Of a stretch of 32,074 nt of DNA, positions 32,074 through 32,074 are shown piece after piece. The DNA lies in contig CAZHZL010000028.1 in assembly GCA_964537245.1 (NCBI GenBank), positions 1-32,074 of the forward strand. Direction: 5' to 3'. A program made the position numbers and the translations under genes. This DNA is from UMGS1840 sp964537245. GTDB taxonomy: Bacteria > Bacillota > Clostridia > UMGS1840. The notes beneath the pieces were generated by a model. That model ran no database searches and was not told the DNA's origin. It worked only from the letters and a program-made list of their open reading frames with translations. Positions within the stretch are counted from its first letter, which is position 1. Each line of letters opens with the position of its first letter.

Positions 32074-32074
32074 A

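Noticed and set aside
1..32074. CRISPR array, insertion sequence, prophage or integrase
   Set aside because: No regularly spaced repeats of CRISPR type, no transposase or integrase reading frame and no terminal inverted repeats with target duplications were seen; the tRNA genes at the right edge have no attachment-site copy visible within the window.

Overview
The window looks like a chromosomal segment of an AT-rich, anaerobic Clostridia-type Firmicute, probably a gut or plant-fibre fermenter. This rests on Shine-Dalgarno (SD) sites of the AGGAGG type, near-consensus sigma-A promoters with 17-bp spacers, a glmS ribozyme, a GerMN lipoprotein, Mini-RNase III, Tex, an SLH-domain surface protein and a copper-amine-oxidase-N-like secreted protein. 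I cannot name the species. TGA, TAA and TAG all act as stops.

Region 1 (1-9062) is a pectin/galacturonate locus. A leftward operon encodes a beta-lactamase-fold serine hydrolase, tagaturonate reductase (UxaB), a GH28-family beta-helix protein and altronate dehydratase (UxaA), and probably continues off the left edge. Two AraC-family regulators, one with a cupin sensor and one with a PocR-like sensor, face each other tail to tail. The second diverges from a large FAD-dependent oxidoreductase of unknown substrate; three phased TTTTGCA repeats lie between them.

Region 2 (9063-13147) holds a large secreted SLH protein, with a long leader that can form two mutually exclusive hairpins, and a phosphofructokinase of the 'mixed' ATP/PPi type. 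Region 3 (13395-16959) is a rightward operon tex - mrnC - a gene for a protein that looks like a PAS-histidine-kinase relic without catalytic residues.

Region 4 (16971-21264) is a leftward amino-sugar operon: glmS ribozyme, glmS, glmM and a stand-alone GlmU acetyltransferase domain. It makes GlcNAc-1-P from fructose-6-P, but the uridylyltransferase is not encoded here. An extra terminator-like hairpin lies between the ribozyme and glmS. Upstream is a GerMN lipoprotein gene.

Region 5 (21838-26293) holds a second carbohydrate group: a GH141-like beta-helix protein, an unknown 225-residue protein and a cytoplasmic GH13 alpha-amylase-family enzyme. Region 6 (26311-30341) has a decayed ABC half-transporter, the intact partner half-transporter and a secreted protein. 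Region 7 (30381-32073) has a nuclease lipoprotein translationally coupled to a short DHFR-like protein without the usual catalytic motifs, then two tRNA-Ser genes (UGA and GCU) at the right edge.

The most notable signals are the alternative hairpins ahead of the SLH gene, the ribozyme plus hairpin ahead of glmS with the split GlmU, the degenerate kinase relic, and the deleted ABC partner with a conserved promoter.
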